A DNA stretch of 64,000 nt from Hippophae tibetana (GCA_037013495.1 CM072810.1:52686843-52750842); one strand, 5' to 3'; shown: positions 27,701-42,230, counted from the first letter of the stretch. Notes: a model not told the origin generated them from the letters alone. Numbers and translations: made by a program.

Positions 27701-28690
27701 ACCTCGGTTGCATCATTCCGTCACTTGTAAACGAACTTCACCTCGAACTTGTGCTTTTATGGGATACAAATTCGGAGATCATGTTTTGATAACAAATATA
27801 GGAAAAATAGCTAATCCTTCCTTCCTAAAGCTTAAGCTTCCCATACGGTACGCTTGAACTGTCACCCTTAATCCTCGTTCAAAGATCACAACAAGTCACG
27901 AGGATGTTACCCCCCGTGCACGACACAAGTCATTCTAAATGACACTTGGAAACAACATAGAAAGGTTACCCACAACAACAAACCCAGGGATGGTACTTAC
28001 CTCGGTTGCATCATTCCGTCTCTTGTAAGCGAACTTCACCTCTAACTTGTGCTTTTATGGGATACAAATCGGAGATCATGTTTTGATACGAAACATTGGA
28101 AAATAGCTAATCCTTCCTAAAGCTTAAGCTTTCAATACGGGACGCTTGAACTGTCACCCTTAATCCTCGTTCAAAGATCACGACAAGTCACGAGGATGTT
28201 ACCCCCCCCGTGCACGACACAAGTCATTCTAAATGACACTTGGAAACAACATAGAAAGGTTACCCACAACAACAAACCCAGGGATGGATACTTACCTCGG
28301 TTGCATCATTCCGTCACTTGTAAACGAACTTCACCTCGAACTTGTGCTTTTATGGGATACAAATTCGGAGATCATGTTTTGATAACAAATATAGGAAAAA
28401 TAGCTAATCCTTCCTTCCTAAAGCTTAAGCTTCCCATACGGTACGCTTGAACTGTCACCCTTAATCCTCGTTCAAAGATCACAACAAGTCACGAGGTTGT
28501 TACCCCCCGTGCACGACACAAGTCATTCTAAATGACACTTGGAAACAACATAGAAAGGTTACCCACAACAACAAACCCAGGGATGGTACTTACCTCGGTT
28601 GCATCATTCCGTCTCTTGTAAGCGAACTTCACCTCTAACTTGTGCTTTTATGGGATACAAATCGGAGATCATGTTTTGATACGAAACATT
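20350..28690 (+). repeat. 14-mer HOR, ~4170-bp period, two tandem copies
   Basis: CAAGGAAAAG is at 20511 and 24681, GGTACCTACC at 21143 and 25313, type D starts at 22876 and 27045, and the eight-C tract at about 24037 recurs at about 28202. The shift is 4170 bp to the left and 4169 bp to the right of the one-base insertion at 21720. Copy 2 carries a private four-base loss (CTAATCCTTCCTAAAG) at about 28111. Copy 2 is also part of the 18-mer pair, so this duplication came first. Confidence 0.82.
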
Positions 28691-31600
28691 GGAAAATAGC
28701 TAATCCTTCCTTCCTAAAGCTTAAGCTTTCAATACGGTACGCTTGAACTGTCACCCTTAATCCTCGTTCAAAGCTCACAACAAGTCACGAGGATGTTACC
28801 CCCCCGTGCACGACATAAGTCATTCTAAATGACACTTGGAAACAACAAAGAAAGGTTACCCACAACAACGAACCCAGGGATGGTACTTACCTCGGTTGCA
28901 TCATTCCGTCTCTTGTAAGCGAACTTCACCTCTAAGTTGTGCTTTTATGGGATACAAATCGGAGATAATGTTTTGATACCAAACATAGGAAAATATCAAA
29001 TCCTTCCTTCCTAAAGCTTAAGCTTTCCATGCGGGACGCTTGAACTGTCACCCTTAATCCTCGTTCAAAGATCACGACAAGTCACGAGGATGTTACCCCC
29101 CCGTGCACGACACAAGTCATTCTAAATGACACTTGGAAACAACATAGAAAGGTTACCCACAACAACAAACCCAGGGATGGATGCTTACCTCGGTTGCATC
29201 ATTCCGTCACTTGTAAACGAACTTCACCTCGAACTTGTGCTTTTATGGGATACAAATTCGGAGATCATGTTTTGATAACAAATATAGGAAAAATAGCTAA
29301 TCCTTCCTTCCTAAAGCTTAAGCTTCCCATACGGTACGCTTGAACTGTCACCCTTAATCCTCGTTCAAAGATCACAACAAGTCACGAGGTTGTTACCCCC
29401 CGTGCACGACACAAGTCATTCTAAATGACACTTGGAAACAACATAGAAAGGTTACCCACAACAACAAACCCAGGGATGGATGCTTACCTCGGTTGCATCA
29501 TTCCGTCACTTGTAAACGAACTTCACCTCGAACTTGTGCTTTTATGGGATACAAATTCGGAGATCATGTTTTGATAACAAATATAGGAAAAATAGCTAAT
29601 CCTTCCTTCCTAAAGCTTAAGCTTCCCATACGGTACGCTTGAACTGTCACCCTTAATCCTCGTTCAAAGATCACAACAAGTCACGAGGTTGTTACCCCCC
29701 GTGCACGACACAAGTCATTCTAAATGACACTTGGAAACAACATAGAAAGGTTACCCACAACAACAAACCCAGGGATGGTACTTACCTCGGTTGCATCATT
29801 CCGTCTCTTGTAAGCGAACTTCACCTCTAACTTGTGCTTTTATGGGATACAAATCGGAGATCATGTTTTGATACGAAACATTGGAAAATAGCTAATCCTT
29901 CCTTCCTAAAGCTTAAGCTTTCAATACGGGACGCTTGAACTGTCACCCTTAATCCTCGTTCAAAGCTCACAACAAGTCACGAGGATGTTACCCCCCCGTG
30001 CACGACACAAGTCATTCTAAATGACACTTGGAAACAACAAGGAAAAGTTACCCACAACAACGAACCCATGGATGGTACTTACCTCGGTTGCATAATTCCG
30101 TCTCTTGTAAGCGAACTTCACCTCTAAGTTGTGCTTTTATGGGATACAAATCGGAGATAATGTTTTGATACCAAACATAGGAAAATATCAAATCCTTCCT
30201 TCCTAAAGCTTACGCTTTCCATGCGGGACGCTTGAACTGTCACCCTTAATCCTCGTTCAAAGATCACGACAAGTCACGAGGATGTTACCCCCCCGTGCAC
30301 GACACAAGTCATTCTAAATGACACTTGGAAACAATATAGAAAGGTTACCCACAACAACAAACCCAGGGATGGATACTTACCTCGGTTGCATCATTCCGTC
30401 ACTTGTAAACGAACTTCACCTCGAACTTGTGCTTTTATGGGATACAAATTCGGAGATCATGTTTTGATAACAAATATAGGAAAAATAGCTAATCCTTCCT
30501 TCCTAAAGCTTATGCTTCCCATACGGTACGCTTGAACTGTCACCCTTAATCCTCGTTCAAAGATCACAACAAGTCACGAGGCTGTTACCCCCCGTGAACG
30601 ACACAAGTCATTTTAAATGACACTTGGAAACCACATAGAAAGGTTACCCACAACAACAAACCCAGGGATGGTACCTACCTCGGTTGCATCATTCCGTCTC
30701 TTGTAAGAGAACTTCACCTCTAACTTGTGCTTTTATGGGATACAAATCGGAGATCATGTTTTGATACCAAACATTGGAAAATGGCTAATCCTTCCTTCCT
30801 AAAGCTTAAGCTTTCAATACGGGACGCTTGAAGTGTCACCCTTAATCCTCGTTCAAAGCTCACAACAAGTCACGAGGATGTTACCCCCCCATGCACGACA
30901 CAAGTTATTCTAAATGACACTTGGAAACAACATAGAAAGGTGACCCACAACAACAAACCCAGGGATGGTACTTACCTCGGTTGCATCATTCCGTCTCTTG
31001 TAAGCGAACTTCACCTCTAAGTTGTGCTTTTATGGGATACAAATCGGAGATAATGTTTTGATACCAAACATAGGAAAATATCAAATCCTTCCTTCCTAAA
31101 GCTTAAGCTTTCCATGCGGGACGCTTGAACTGTCACCCTTAATCCTCGTTCAAAGATCACGATAAGTCACGAGGATGTTACCCCCCCGTGCACGACACAA
31201 GTCATTCTAAATGACACTTGGAAACAACATAGAAAGGTTACCCACAACAACAAACCCAGGGATGGATACTTACCTCGGTTGCATCATTCCGTCACTTGTA
31301 AACGAACTTCACCTCGAACTTGTGCTTTTATGGGATACAAATTCGGAGATCATGTTTTGATAACAAATATAGGAAAAATAGCTAATCCTTCCTTCCTAAA
31401 GCTTAAGCTTCCCATACGGTACGCTTGAACTGTCACCCTTAATCCTCGTTCAAAGATAACAACAAGTCACGAGGTTGTTACCCCCCGTGCACGACACAAG
31501 TCATTCTAAATGACACTCGGGAACAAAATAGAAAGGTTACCCACAACAACAAACCCAGGGATGGTACTTACCTCGGTTGCATCATTTCGTCTCTTGTAAG

Positions 31601-34600
31601 CGAACTTCACCTCTAACTTGTGCTTTTATGGGATACAATTCGGAGATCATGTTTTGATACGAAACATTGGAAAATAGCTAATCCTTCCTTCCTAAAGCTT
31701 AAGCTTTCAATACGGGACGCTTGAACTGTCACCCTTAATCCTCGTTCAAAGCTCACAACAAGTCACGAGGATGTTACCCCCCCGTGCACAACACAAGTCA
31801 TTCTAAATGACACTTGGAAACAACATAGAAAGGTTACCCACAACAACGAACCCATGGATGGTACTTACCTCGGTTGCATCATTCCGTCTCTTGTAAGCGA
31901 ACTTCACCTCTAAGTTGTGCTTTTATGGGATACAAATCGGAGATCATGTTTTGATACCAAACATAGGAAAATAGCAAATCGTTCCTTCCTAAAGCTTAAG
32001 CTTTCAATACGGGACGCTTGAACTGTCACCCTTAATCCTCGTTCAAAGCTCACAACAAGTCACGAGGATGTTACCCCCCGTGCACGACACAAGTCATTCT
32101 AAATGACACTTGGAAACAACATAGAAAGGTTACCCACAACAACAAACCCAGGGATGGATACTTACCTCGGTTGCATCATTCCGTCTCTTGTAAACGAACT
32201 TCACCTCGAACTTGTGCTTTTATGGGATACAAATTCGGAGATCATGTTTTGATAACAAATATAGGAAAAATAGCTAATCCTTCCTTCCTAAAGCTTAAGC
32301 TTCCCATACGGGACGCTTGAACTTTCACCATTAATCCTCGTTCAAAGATCGAAACAAGTCACGAGGTTGTTACCCCCCGTGGACGACACAAGTCATTCTA
32401 AATGACACTTGGAAACAACATAGAAAGGTTACCCACAACAACAAACCCAGGGATGGATACTTACCTCGGTTGCATCATTCCGTCTCTTGTAAACAAACTT
32501 CACCTCGAACTTGTGCTTTTATGGGATACAAATCGGACATTATATTTTGATACCAAACATAGGAAAATAGTTAATCCTTCCTTCCTAAAGCTTAAGCTTT
32601 CCATGCGGGACGCTTGAACTGTCACCCTTAATCCTCGTTCAAAGATCACAACAAGTCACGAGGATGTTACCCCCCCGTGCACGACACAAGTCATTCTAAA
32701 TGACACTTGGAAACAACATAGAAAGGTTACCCACAACAACAAACCCAGGGATGGTACTTACCTCGGTTGCATCATTCCGTCTCTTGTAAGCGAACTTCAC
32801 CTCTAAGTTGTGCTTTTATGGGATACAAATCGGAGATAATGTTTTGATACCAAACATAGGAAAATATCAAATCCTTCCTTCCTAAAGCTTAAGCTTTCCA
32901 TGCGGGACGCTTGAACTGTCACCCTTAATCCTCGTTCAAAGATCACGACAAGTCACGAGGATGTTACCCCCCCGTGCACGACACAAGTCATTCTAAATGA
33001 CACTTGGAAACAACATAGAAAGGTTACCCACAACAACAAACCCAGGGATGGATGCTTACCTCGGTTGCATCATTCCGTCACTTGTAAACGAACTTCACCT
33101 CGAACTTGTGCTTTTATGGGATACAAATTCGGAGATCATGTTTTGATAACAAATATAGGAAAAATAGCTAATCCTTCCTTCCTAAAGCTTAAGCTTCCCA
33201 TACGGTACGCTTGAACTGTCACCCTTAATCCTCGTTCAAAGATCACAACAAGTCACGAGGTTGTTACCCCCCGTGCACGACACAAGTCATTCTAAATGAC
33301 ACTTGGAAACAACATAGAAAGGTTACCCACAACAACAAACCCAGGGATGGTACTTACCTCGGTTGCATCATTCCGTCTCTTGTAAGCGAACTTCACCTCT
33401 AACTTGTGCTTTTATGGGATACAAATCGGAGATCATGTTTTGATACGAAACATTGGAAAATAGCTAATCCTTCCTAAAGCTTAAGCTTTCAATACGGGAC
33501 GCTTGAACTGTCACCCTTAATCCTCGTTCAAAGATCACGACAAGTCACGAGGATGTTACCCCCCCCGTGCACGACACAAGTCATTCTAAATGACACTTGG
33601 AAACAACATAGAAAGGTTACCCACAACAACAAACCCAGGGATGGATACTTACCTCGGTTGCATCATTCCGTCACTTGTAAACGAACTTCACCTCGAACTT
33701 GTGCTTTTATGGGATACAAATTCGGAGATCATGTTTTGATAACAAATATAGGAAAAATAGCTAATCCTTCCTTCCTAAAGCTTAAGCTTCCCATACGGTA
33801 CGCTTGAACTGTCACCCTTAATCCTCGTTCAAAGATCACAACAAGTCACGAGGTTGTTACCCCCCGTGCACGACACAAGTCATTCTAAATGACACTTGGA
33901 AACAACATAGAAAGGTTACCCACAACAACAAACCCAGGGATGGTACTTACCTCGGTTGCATCATTCCGTCTCTTGTAAGCGAACTTCACCTCTAACTTGT
34001 GCTTTTATGGGATACAAATCGGAGATCATGTTTTGATACGAAACATTGGAAAATAGCTAATCCTTCCTTCCTAAAGCTTAAGCTTTCAATACGGTACGCT
34101 TGAACTGTCACCCTTAATCCTCGTTCAAAGCTCACAACAAGTCACGAGGATGTTACCCCCCCGTGCACGACATAAGTCATTCTAAATGACACTTGGAAAC
34201 AACAAAGAAAGGTTACCCACAACAACGAACCCAGGGATGGTACTTACCTCGGTTGCATCATTCCGTCTCTTGTAAGCGAACTTCACCTCTAAGTTGTGCT
34301 TTTATGGGATACAAATCGGAGATAATGTTTTGATACCAAACATAGGAAAATATCAAATCCTTCCTTCCTAAAGCTTAAGCTTTCCATGCGGGACGCTTGA
34401 ACTGTCACCCTTAATCCTCGTTCAAAGATCACGACAAGTCACGAGGATGTTACCCCCCCGTGCACGACACAAGTCATTCTAAATGACACTTGGAAACAAC
34501 ATAGAAAGGTTACCCACAACAACAAACCCAGGGATGGATGCTTACCTCGGTTGCATCATTCCGTCACTTGTAAACGAACTTCACCTCGAACTTGTGCTTT

Positions 34601-34814
34601 TATGGGATACAAATTCGGAGATCATGTTTTGATAACAAATATAGGAAAAATAGCTAATCCTTCCTTCCTAAAGCTTAAGCTTCCCATACGGTACGCTTGA
34701 ACTGTCACCCTTAATCCTCGTTCAAAGATCACAACAAGTCACGAGGTTGTTACCCCCCGTGCACGACACAAGTCATTCTAAATGACACTTGGAAACAACA
34801 TAGAAAGGTTACCC
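24100..34814 (+). repeat. 18-mer HOR, 5357-bp period, two near-identical copies
   Basis: CAAGGAAAAG (24681, 30038), GCTTACGCTT (24851, 30208), GGTACCTACC (25313, 30670), type D (27045, 32402), the four-base deletion in CTTCCTTCC (28111, 33468) and AATACGGTAC (28731, 34088) are all exactly 5357 bp apart. Sharing of private changes, including a deletion found nowhere else, shows a single recent tandem duplication of about 5.4 kb. The copies meet near 29457. Confidence 0.88.
29179..29776 (+). repeat. Tandem pair of type A monomers (A-A)
   Basis: Two type A units starting at GGATGCTTACC lie at 29179 and 29478, 299 bp apart and apparently identical. Elsewhere in this region A is followed by B. 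The pair sits exactly at the junction of the two 5357-bp copies, as expected if unequal exchange occurred inside type A units and left one extra copy. Confidence 0.7.
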
Positions 34815-37800
34815 ACAACAACAAACCCAGGGATGGATACTTACCTCGGTTGCATCATTCCGTCTCTTGTAAACGAACTTCACCTCGAACTTGTGCTTTT
34901 ATGGGATACAAATTCGGAGATCATGTTTTGATAACAAATATAGGAAAAAAAGCTAATCCTTCCTTCCTAAAGCTTAAGCTTCCCATACGGGACGCTTGAA
35001 CTTTCACCATTAATCCTCGTTCAAAGATCGAAACAAGTCACGAGGTTGTTACCCCCCGTGGACGACACAAGTCATTCTAAATGACACTTGGAAACAACAT
35101 AGAAAGGTTACCCACAACAACAAACCCAGGGATGGATACTTACCTCGGTTGCATCATTCCGTCTCTTGTAAACAAACTTCACCTCGAACTTGTGCTTTTA
35201 TGGGATACAAATCGGACATTATATTTTGATACCAAACATAGGAAAATAGTTAATCCTTCCTTCCTAAAGCTTAAGCTTTCCATGCGGGACGCTTGAACTG
35301 TCACCCTTAATCCTCGTTCAAAGATCACAACAAGTCACGAGGATGTTACCCCCCCGTGCACGACACAAGTCATTCTAAATGACACTTGGAAACAACATAG
35401 AAAGGTTACCCACAACAACAAACCCAGGGATGGTACTTACCTCGGTTGCATCATTCCGTCTCTTGTAAGCGAACTTCACCTCTAAGTTGTGCTTTTATGG
35501 GATACAAATCGGAGATAATGTTTTGATACCAAACATAGGAAAATATCAAATCCTTCCTTCCTAAAGCTTAAGCTTTCCATGCGGGACGCTTGAACTGTCA
35601 CCCTTAATCCTCGTTCAAAGATCACGACAAGTCACGAGGATGTTACCCCCCCGTGCACGACACAAGTCATTCTAAATGACACTTGGAAACAACATAGAAA
35701 GGTTACCCACAACAACAAACCCAGGGATGGATGCTTACCTCGGTTGCATCATTCCGTCACTTGTAAACGAACTTCACCTCGAACTTGTGCTTTTATGGGA
35801 TACAAATTCGGAGATCATGTTTTGATAACAAATATAGGAAAAATAGCTAATCCTTCCTTCCTAAAGCTTAAGCTTCCCATACGGTACGCTTGAACTGTCA
35901 CCCTTAATCCTCGTTCAAAGATCACAACAAGTCACGAGGTTGTTACCCCCCGTGCACGACACAAGTCATTCTAAATGACACTTGGAAACAACATAGAAAG
36001 GTTACCCACAACAACAAACCCAGGGATGGTACTTACCTCGGTTGCATCATTCCGTCTCTTGTAAGCGAACTTCACCTCTAACTTGTGCTTTTATGGGATA
36101 CAAATCGGAGATCATGTTTTGATACGAAACATTGGAAAATAGCTAATCCTTCCTTCCTAAAGCTTAAGCTTTCAATACGGGACGCTTGAACTGTCACCCT
36201 TAATCCTCGTTCAAAGATCACGACAAGTCACGAGGATGTTACCCCCCCGTGCACGACACAAGTCATTCTAAATGACACTTGGAAACAACATAGAAAGGTT
36301 ACCCACAACAACAAACCCAGGGATGGATACTTACCTCGGTTGCATCATTCCGTCACTTGTAAACGAACTTCACCTCGAACTTGTGCTTTTATGGGATACA
36401 AATTCGGAGATCATGTTTTGATAACAAATATAGGAAAAATAGCTAATCCTTCCTTCCTAAAGCTTAAGCTTCCCATAAGGTACGCTTGAACTGTCACCCT
36501 TAATCCTCGTTCAAAGATCACAACAAGTCACGAGGTTGTTACCCCCCGTGCACGACACAAGTCATTCTAAATGACACTTGGAAACAACATAGAAAGGTTA
36601 CCCACAACAACAAACCCAGGGATGGTACTTACCTCGGTTGCATCATTCCGTCTCTTGTAAGCGAACTTCACCTCTAACTTGTGCTTTTATGGGATACAAA
36701 TCGGAGATCATGTTTTGATACGAAACATTGGAAAATAGCTAATCCTTCCTTCTTAAAGCTTAAGCTTTCAATACGGGACGCTTGAACTGTCACCCTTAAT
36801 CCTCGTTCAAAGCTCACAACAAGTCACGAGGATGTTACCCCCCCGTGCACGACATAAGTCATTCTAAATGACACTTGGAAACAACAAGGAAAAGTTACCC
36901 ACAACAACGAACCCATGGATGGTACTTACCTCGGTTGCATCATTCCGTCTCTTGTAAGCGAACTTCACCTCTAAGTTGTGCTTTTATGGGATACAAATCG
37001 GAGATCATGTTTTGATACCAAACATAGGAAAATAGCTAATCCTTCCTTCCTAAAGCTTAAGCTTTCAATACGGGACGCTTGAACTATCACCCTTAATCCT
37101 CGTTCAAAGCTCACAACAAGTCACGAGGATGTTACCCCCCCGTGCACGACACAAGTCATTCTAAATGACACTTGGAAACAACATAGAAAGGTTACCCACA
37201 ACAACAAACCCAGGGATGGATACTTACCTTGGTTGCATCATTCCGTCTCTTGTAAACGAACTCCATCTCGAAATTGTGCTTTTATGGGATACAAATTCGG
37301 AGATCATGTTTTGATAACAAATATAGGAAAAATAGCTAATCCTTCCTTCCTAAAGCTTAAGCTTCCCATACGGTACGCTTGAACTGTCACCCTTAATCCT
37401 CGTTCAAAGATAACAACAAGTCACGAGGTTGTTACCCCTCGTGCACGACACAAGTCATTCTAAATGACACTCGGAAACAACATAGAAAGGTTACCCACAA
37501 CAACAAACCCAGGGATGGTACTTACCTCGGTTGCATCATTCCGTCTCTTGTAAGCGAACTTCACCTCTAAGTTGTGCTTTTATGGGATACAAATCGAAGA
37601 TCATGTTTTGATACGAAACATTGGAAAATAGCAAATCGTTCCTTCCTAAAGCTTAAGCTTTCAATACGGGACGCTTGAACTGTCACCCTTAATCCTCGTT
37701 CAAAGCTCACAACAAGTCACGAGGATGTTACCCCCCCGTGCACGACACAAGTCATTCTAAATGACACTTGGAAACAACATAGAAAGGTTACCCACAACAA
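34815..37800 (+). repeat. Mosaic monomers, related to 32130-34050 and to 22630-24640
   Basis: The type D unit after 35081 is 2679 bp from that after 32402 and neighbouring units agree for about 1.9 kb. However, this copy lacks the four-base deletion at the matching place (36147) and has a seven-C tract where 33553 has eight. It therefore descends from an undeleted relative rather than from its neighbour. Private changes are GGAAAAAAAGC near 34945, CCATAAGGTACG near 36475 and CTTCTTAAAG near 36750. Confidence 0.62.
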
Positions 37801-40800
37801 CGAACCCATGGATGGTACTTACCTCGGTTGCATCATTCCGTCTCTTGTAAGCGAACTTCACCTCTAAGTTGTGCTTTTATGGGATACAAATCGGAGATCA
37901 TGTTTTGATACCAAACATAGGAAAATAGCAAATCGTTCCTTCCTAAAGCTTAAGCTTTCAATACGGGACGCTTGAACTGTCACCCTTAATCCTCGTTCAA
38001 AGCTCACAACAAGTCACGAGGATGTTACCCCCCGTGCACGACACAAGTCATTCTAAATGACACATGGAAACAACATAGAAAGGTTACCCACAACAACAAA
38101 CCCAGGGATGGATACTTACCTCGGTTGCATCATTCCGTCTCTTGTAAACGAACTTCACCTCGAACTTGTGCTTTTATGGGATACAAATTCGGAGATCATC
38201 TTTTGATAACAAATATAGGAAAAATAGCTAATCCTTCCTTCCTAAAGCTTAAGCTTCCCATACGGGACGCTTGAACTTTCACCATTAATCCTCGTTCAAA
38301 GATCAAAACAAGTCACGAGGTTGTTACCCCCCGTGCACGACACAAGTCATTCTAAATGACACTTGGAAACAACATAGAAAGGTTACCCACAACAACAAAC
38401 CCAGGGATGGATACTTACCTCGGTTGCATCATTCCGTCTCTTGTAAACAAACTTCACCTTAAACTTGTGCTTTTATGGGATACAAATCGGACATTATATT
38501 TTGATACCAAACATAGGAAAATAGTTAATCCTTCCTTCCTAAAGCTTAAGCTTTCCATGCGGGACGCTTGAACTGTCACCCTTAATCCTCGTTCAAAGAT
38601 CACAACAAGTCACGAGGATGTTACCCCCCCGTGCACGACACAAGTCATTCTAAATGACACTTGGAAACAACATAGAAAGGTTACCCACAACAACAAACCC
38701 AGGGATGGTACTTACCTCGGTTGCATCATTCTGTCTCTTGTAAGCGAACTTCACCTCTAAGTTGTGCTTTTATGGGATACAAATCGGAGATAATGTTTTG
38801 ATACCAAACATAGGAAAATATCAAATCCTTCCTTCCTAAAGCTTAAGCTTCCCATACTGGACCCTTGAACTATCACCCTTAATCCTCGTTCAAAGATCAC
38901 GACAAGTCACGAGGCTGTTACCCCCCGTGCACGACACAAGTCATTTTAAATGACACTTGGAAACAACATAGAAAGGTTACCCACAACAACAAACCCAGGG
39001 ATGGTACTTACCTCGGTTGCATCATTCTGTCTCTTGTAAGCGAACTTCACCTCTAAGTTGTCATTTTATGGGATACAAATCGGAGATAATGTTTTGATAC
39101 CAAACATAGGAAAATATCAAATCCTTCCTTCCTAAAGCTTAAGCTTCCCATACTGGACCCTTGAACTATCACCCTTAATCCTCGTTCAAAGATCACGACA
39201 AGTCACGAGGCTGTTACCCCCCGTGCACGACACAAGTCATTTTAAATGACACTTGGAAACAACATAGAAAGGTTACCCACAACAACAAACCCAGGGATGG
39301 ATACTTACCTCGGTTGCATCATTCCGTCTCTTGTAAACAAACTTCACCTCGAACTTGTGCTTTTATGGGATACAAATTCGGAGATCATGTTTTGATAACA
39401 AATATAGGAAAAATAGCTAATCCTTCCTTCCTAAAGCTTAAGCTTCCCATACTGGACGTTTGAACTATCACCCTTAATCCTCGTTCAAAGATCACAACAA
39501 GTCACGAGGCTGTTACCCCTCGTGCACGACACAAGTCATTTTAAATGACACTTGGAAACAACATAGAAAGGTTACCCACAACAACAAACCCAGGGATGGT
39601 ACTTACCTCGGTTGCATCATTCCATCACTTGTAAACGAACTTCACCTCGAACTTGTGCTTTTATGGGATACAAATTCGGATATCATGTTTTGATAACAAA
39701 TATAGGAAAAATAGCTAATCCTTCCTTCCTAAAGCTTAAGCTTTCAATACGGGACGCTTGAACTGTCACCCTTAATCCTCGTTCAAAGCTCACAACAAGT
39801 CACGAGGATGTTACCCCCCCGTGCACGACACAAGTCATTCTAAATGACACTTGGAAACAACATAGAAAGGTTACCCACAACAACAAACCCAGGGATGGAT
39901 ACTTACCTCGGTTGCATCATTCCGTCACTTGTAAACGAACTTCACCTCGAACTTGTGCTTTTATGGGATACAAATTCGGAGATCATGTTTTGATAACAAA
40001 TATAGGAAAAATAGCTAATCCTTCCTTCCTAAAGCTTAAGCTTCCCATACGGTACGCTTGAACTGTCACCCTTAATCCTCGTTCAAAGATCACAACAAGT
40101 CACGAGGTTGTTACCCCCCGTGCACGAAACAAGTCATTCTAAATGACACTTGGAAACAACATAGAAAGGTTACCCACAACAACAAACCCAGGGATGGTAC
40201 TTACCTCGGTTGCATCATTCCGTCTCTTGTAAGCGAACTTCACCTCTAACTTGTGCTTTTATGGGATACAAATCGGAGATCATGTTTTGATACGAAACAT
40301 TGGAAAATAGCTAATCCTTCCTTCCTAAAGCTTAAGCTTTCAATACTGGACGCTTGAACTGTCACCCTTAATCCTCGTTCAAAGCTCACAACAAGTCACG
40401 AGGATGTTACCCCCCCGTGCACGACACAAGTCATTCTAAATGACACTTGGAAACAACAAAGAAAAGTTTCCCAGAACAACGAACCCATGGATGGTACTTA
40501 CCTCGGTTGCATCATTCCGTCTCTTGTAAGCGAACTTCACCTCTAAGTTGTGCTTTTATGGGATACAAATCGGAGATCATGTTTTGATACCAAACATAGG
40601 AAAATAGCAAATCCTTCCTTCCTAAAGCTTAAGCTTTCAATACGGGACGCTTGAACTGTCACCCTTAATCCTCGTTCAAAGCTCACAACAAGTCACGAGG
40701 ATGTTACCCCCCGTGCACGACACAAGTCATTCTAAATGACACTTGGAAACAACATAGAAAGGTTACCCACAACAACAAACCCAGGGATGGATACTTACCT

Positions 40801-42230
40801 CGGTTGCATCATTCCGTTTCTTGTAAACGAACTTCACCTCGAACTTGTGCTTTTATGGGATACAAATTCGGAGATCATGTTTTGATAACAAATATAGGAA
40901 AAATAGCTAATCCTTCCTTCCTAAAGCTTAAGCTTCCCATACGGGACGCTTGAACTTTCACCATTAATCCTCGTTCAAAGATCAAAACAAGTCACGAGGT
41001 TGTTACCCCCCGTGCACGACACAAGTCATTCTAAATGACACTTGGAAACAACATAGAAAGGTTACCCACAACAACAAACCCAGGGATGGATACTTACCTC
41101 GGTTGCATCATTCCGTCTCTTGTAAACAAACTTCACCTCGAACTTGTGCTTTTATGGGATACAAATCGGACATTATATTTTGATACCAAACATAGGAAAA
41201 TAGTTAATCCTTCCTTCCTAAAGCTTAAGCTTTCCATGCGGGACGCTTGAACTGTCACCCTTAATCCTCGTTCAAAGATCACAACAAGTCACGAGGATGT
41301 TACCCCCCCGTGCACGACACAAGTCATTCTAAATGACACTTGGAAACAACATAGAAAGGTTACCCACAACAACAAACCCAGGGATGGTACTTACCTCGGT
41401 TGCATCATTCTGTCTCTTGTAAGCGAACTTCACCTCTAAGTTGTGCTTTTATGGGATACAAATCGGAGATAATGTTTTGATACCAAACATAGGAAAATAT
41501 CAAATCCTTCCTTCCTAAAGCTTAAGCTTCCCATACTGGACCCTTGAACTATCACCCTTAATCCTCGTTCAAAGATCACGACAAGTCACGAGGCTGTTAC
41601 CCCCCGTGCACGACACAAGTCATTTTAAATGACACTTGGAAACAACATAGAAAGGTTACCCACAACAACAAACCCAGGGATGGATACTTACCTCGGTTGC
41701 ATCATTCCGTCTCTTGTAAACAAACTTCACCTCGAACTTGTGCTTTTATGGGATACAAATTCGGAGATCATGTTTTGATAACAAATATAGGAAAAATAGC
41801 TAATCCTTCCTTCCTAAAGCTTAAGCTTCCCATACTGGACGTTTGAACTATCACCCTTAATCCTCGTTCAAAGATCACGACAAGTCACGAGGCTGTTACC
41901 CCTCGTGCACGACACAAGTCATTTTAAATGACACTTGGAAACAACATAGAAAGGTTACCCACAACAACAAACCCAGGGATGGTACTTACCTCGGTTGCAT
42001 CATTCCGTCACTTGTAAATGAACTTCACCTCGAACTTGTGCTTTTATGGGATACAAATTCGGATATCATGTTTTGATAACAAATATAGGAAAAATAGCTA
42101 ATCCTTCCTTCCTAAAGCTTAAGCTTTCAATACGGGACGCTTGAACTGTCACCCTTAATCCTCGTTCAAAGCTCACAACAAGTCACGAGGATGTTACCCC
42201 CCCGTGCACGACACAAGTCATTCTAAATGA
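37800..42230 (+). repeat. 9-mer pair, 2679-bp shift, disturbed by one extra monomer
   Basis: GAACCCATGG at 37802 and 40481 and type D starts at 38356 and 41035 are 2679 bp apart. To the right of a duplicated C-like unit the shift drops to about 2383 bp (39299 to 41682), one monomer less, so an extra unit is present only in copy 1. The match ends near 42230. CATACTGGACCCTTGAAC marks units in both copies. Confidence 0.72.
38707..39298 (+). repeat. Single-monomer tandem duplication (C-like, 296 bp)
   Basis: Two adjacent units starting at 38707 and 39003 share a C-type first part joined to CCATACTGGACCCTTGAACTATC, a combination expected from a C/A crossover. The second unit differs by GTTGTCATTTTATG near 39058 where the first has GTTGTGCTTTTATG. 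This extra unit is what changes the 2679-bp shift to about 2383 bp. Confidence 0.72.
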
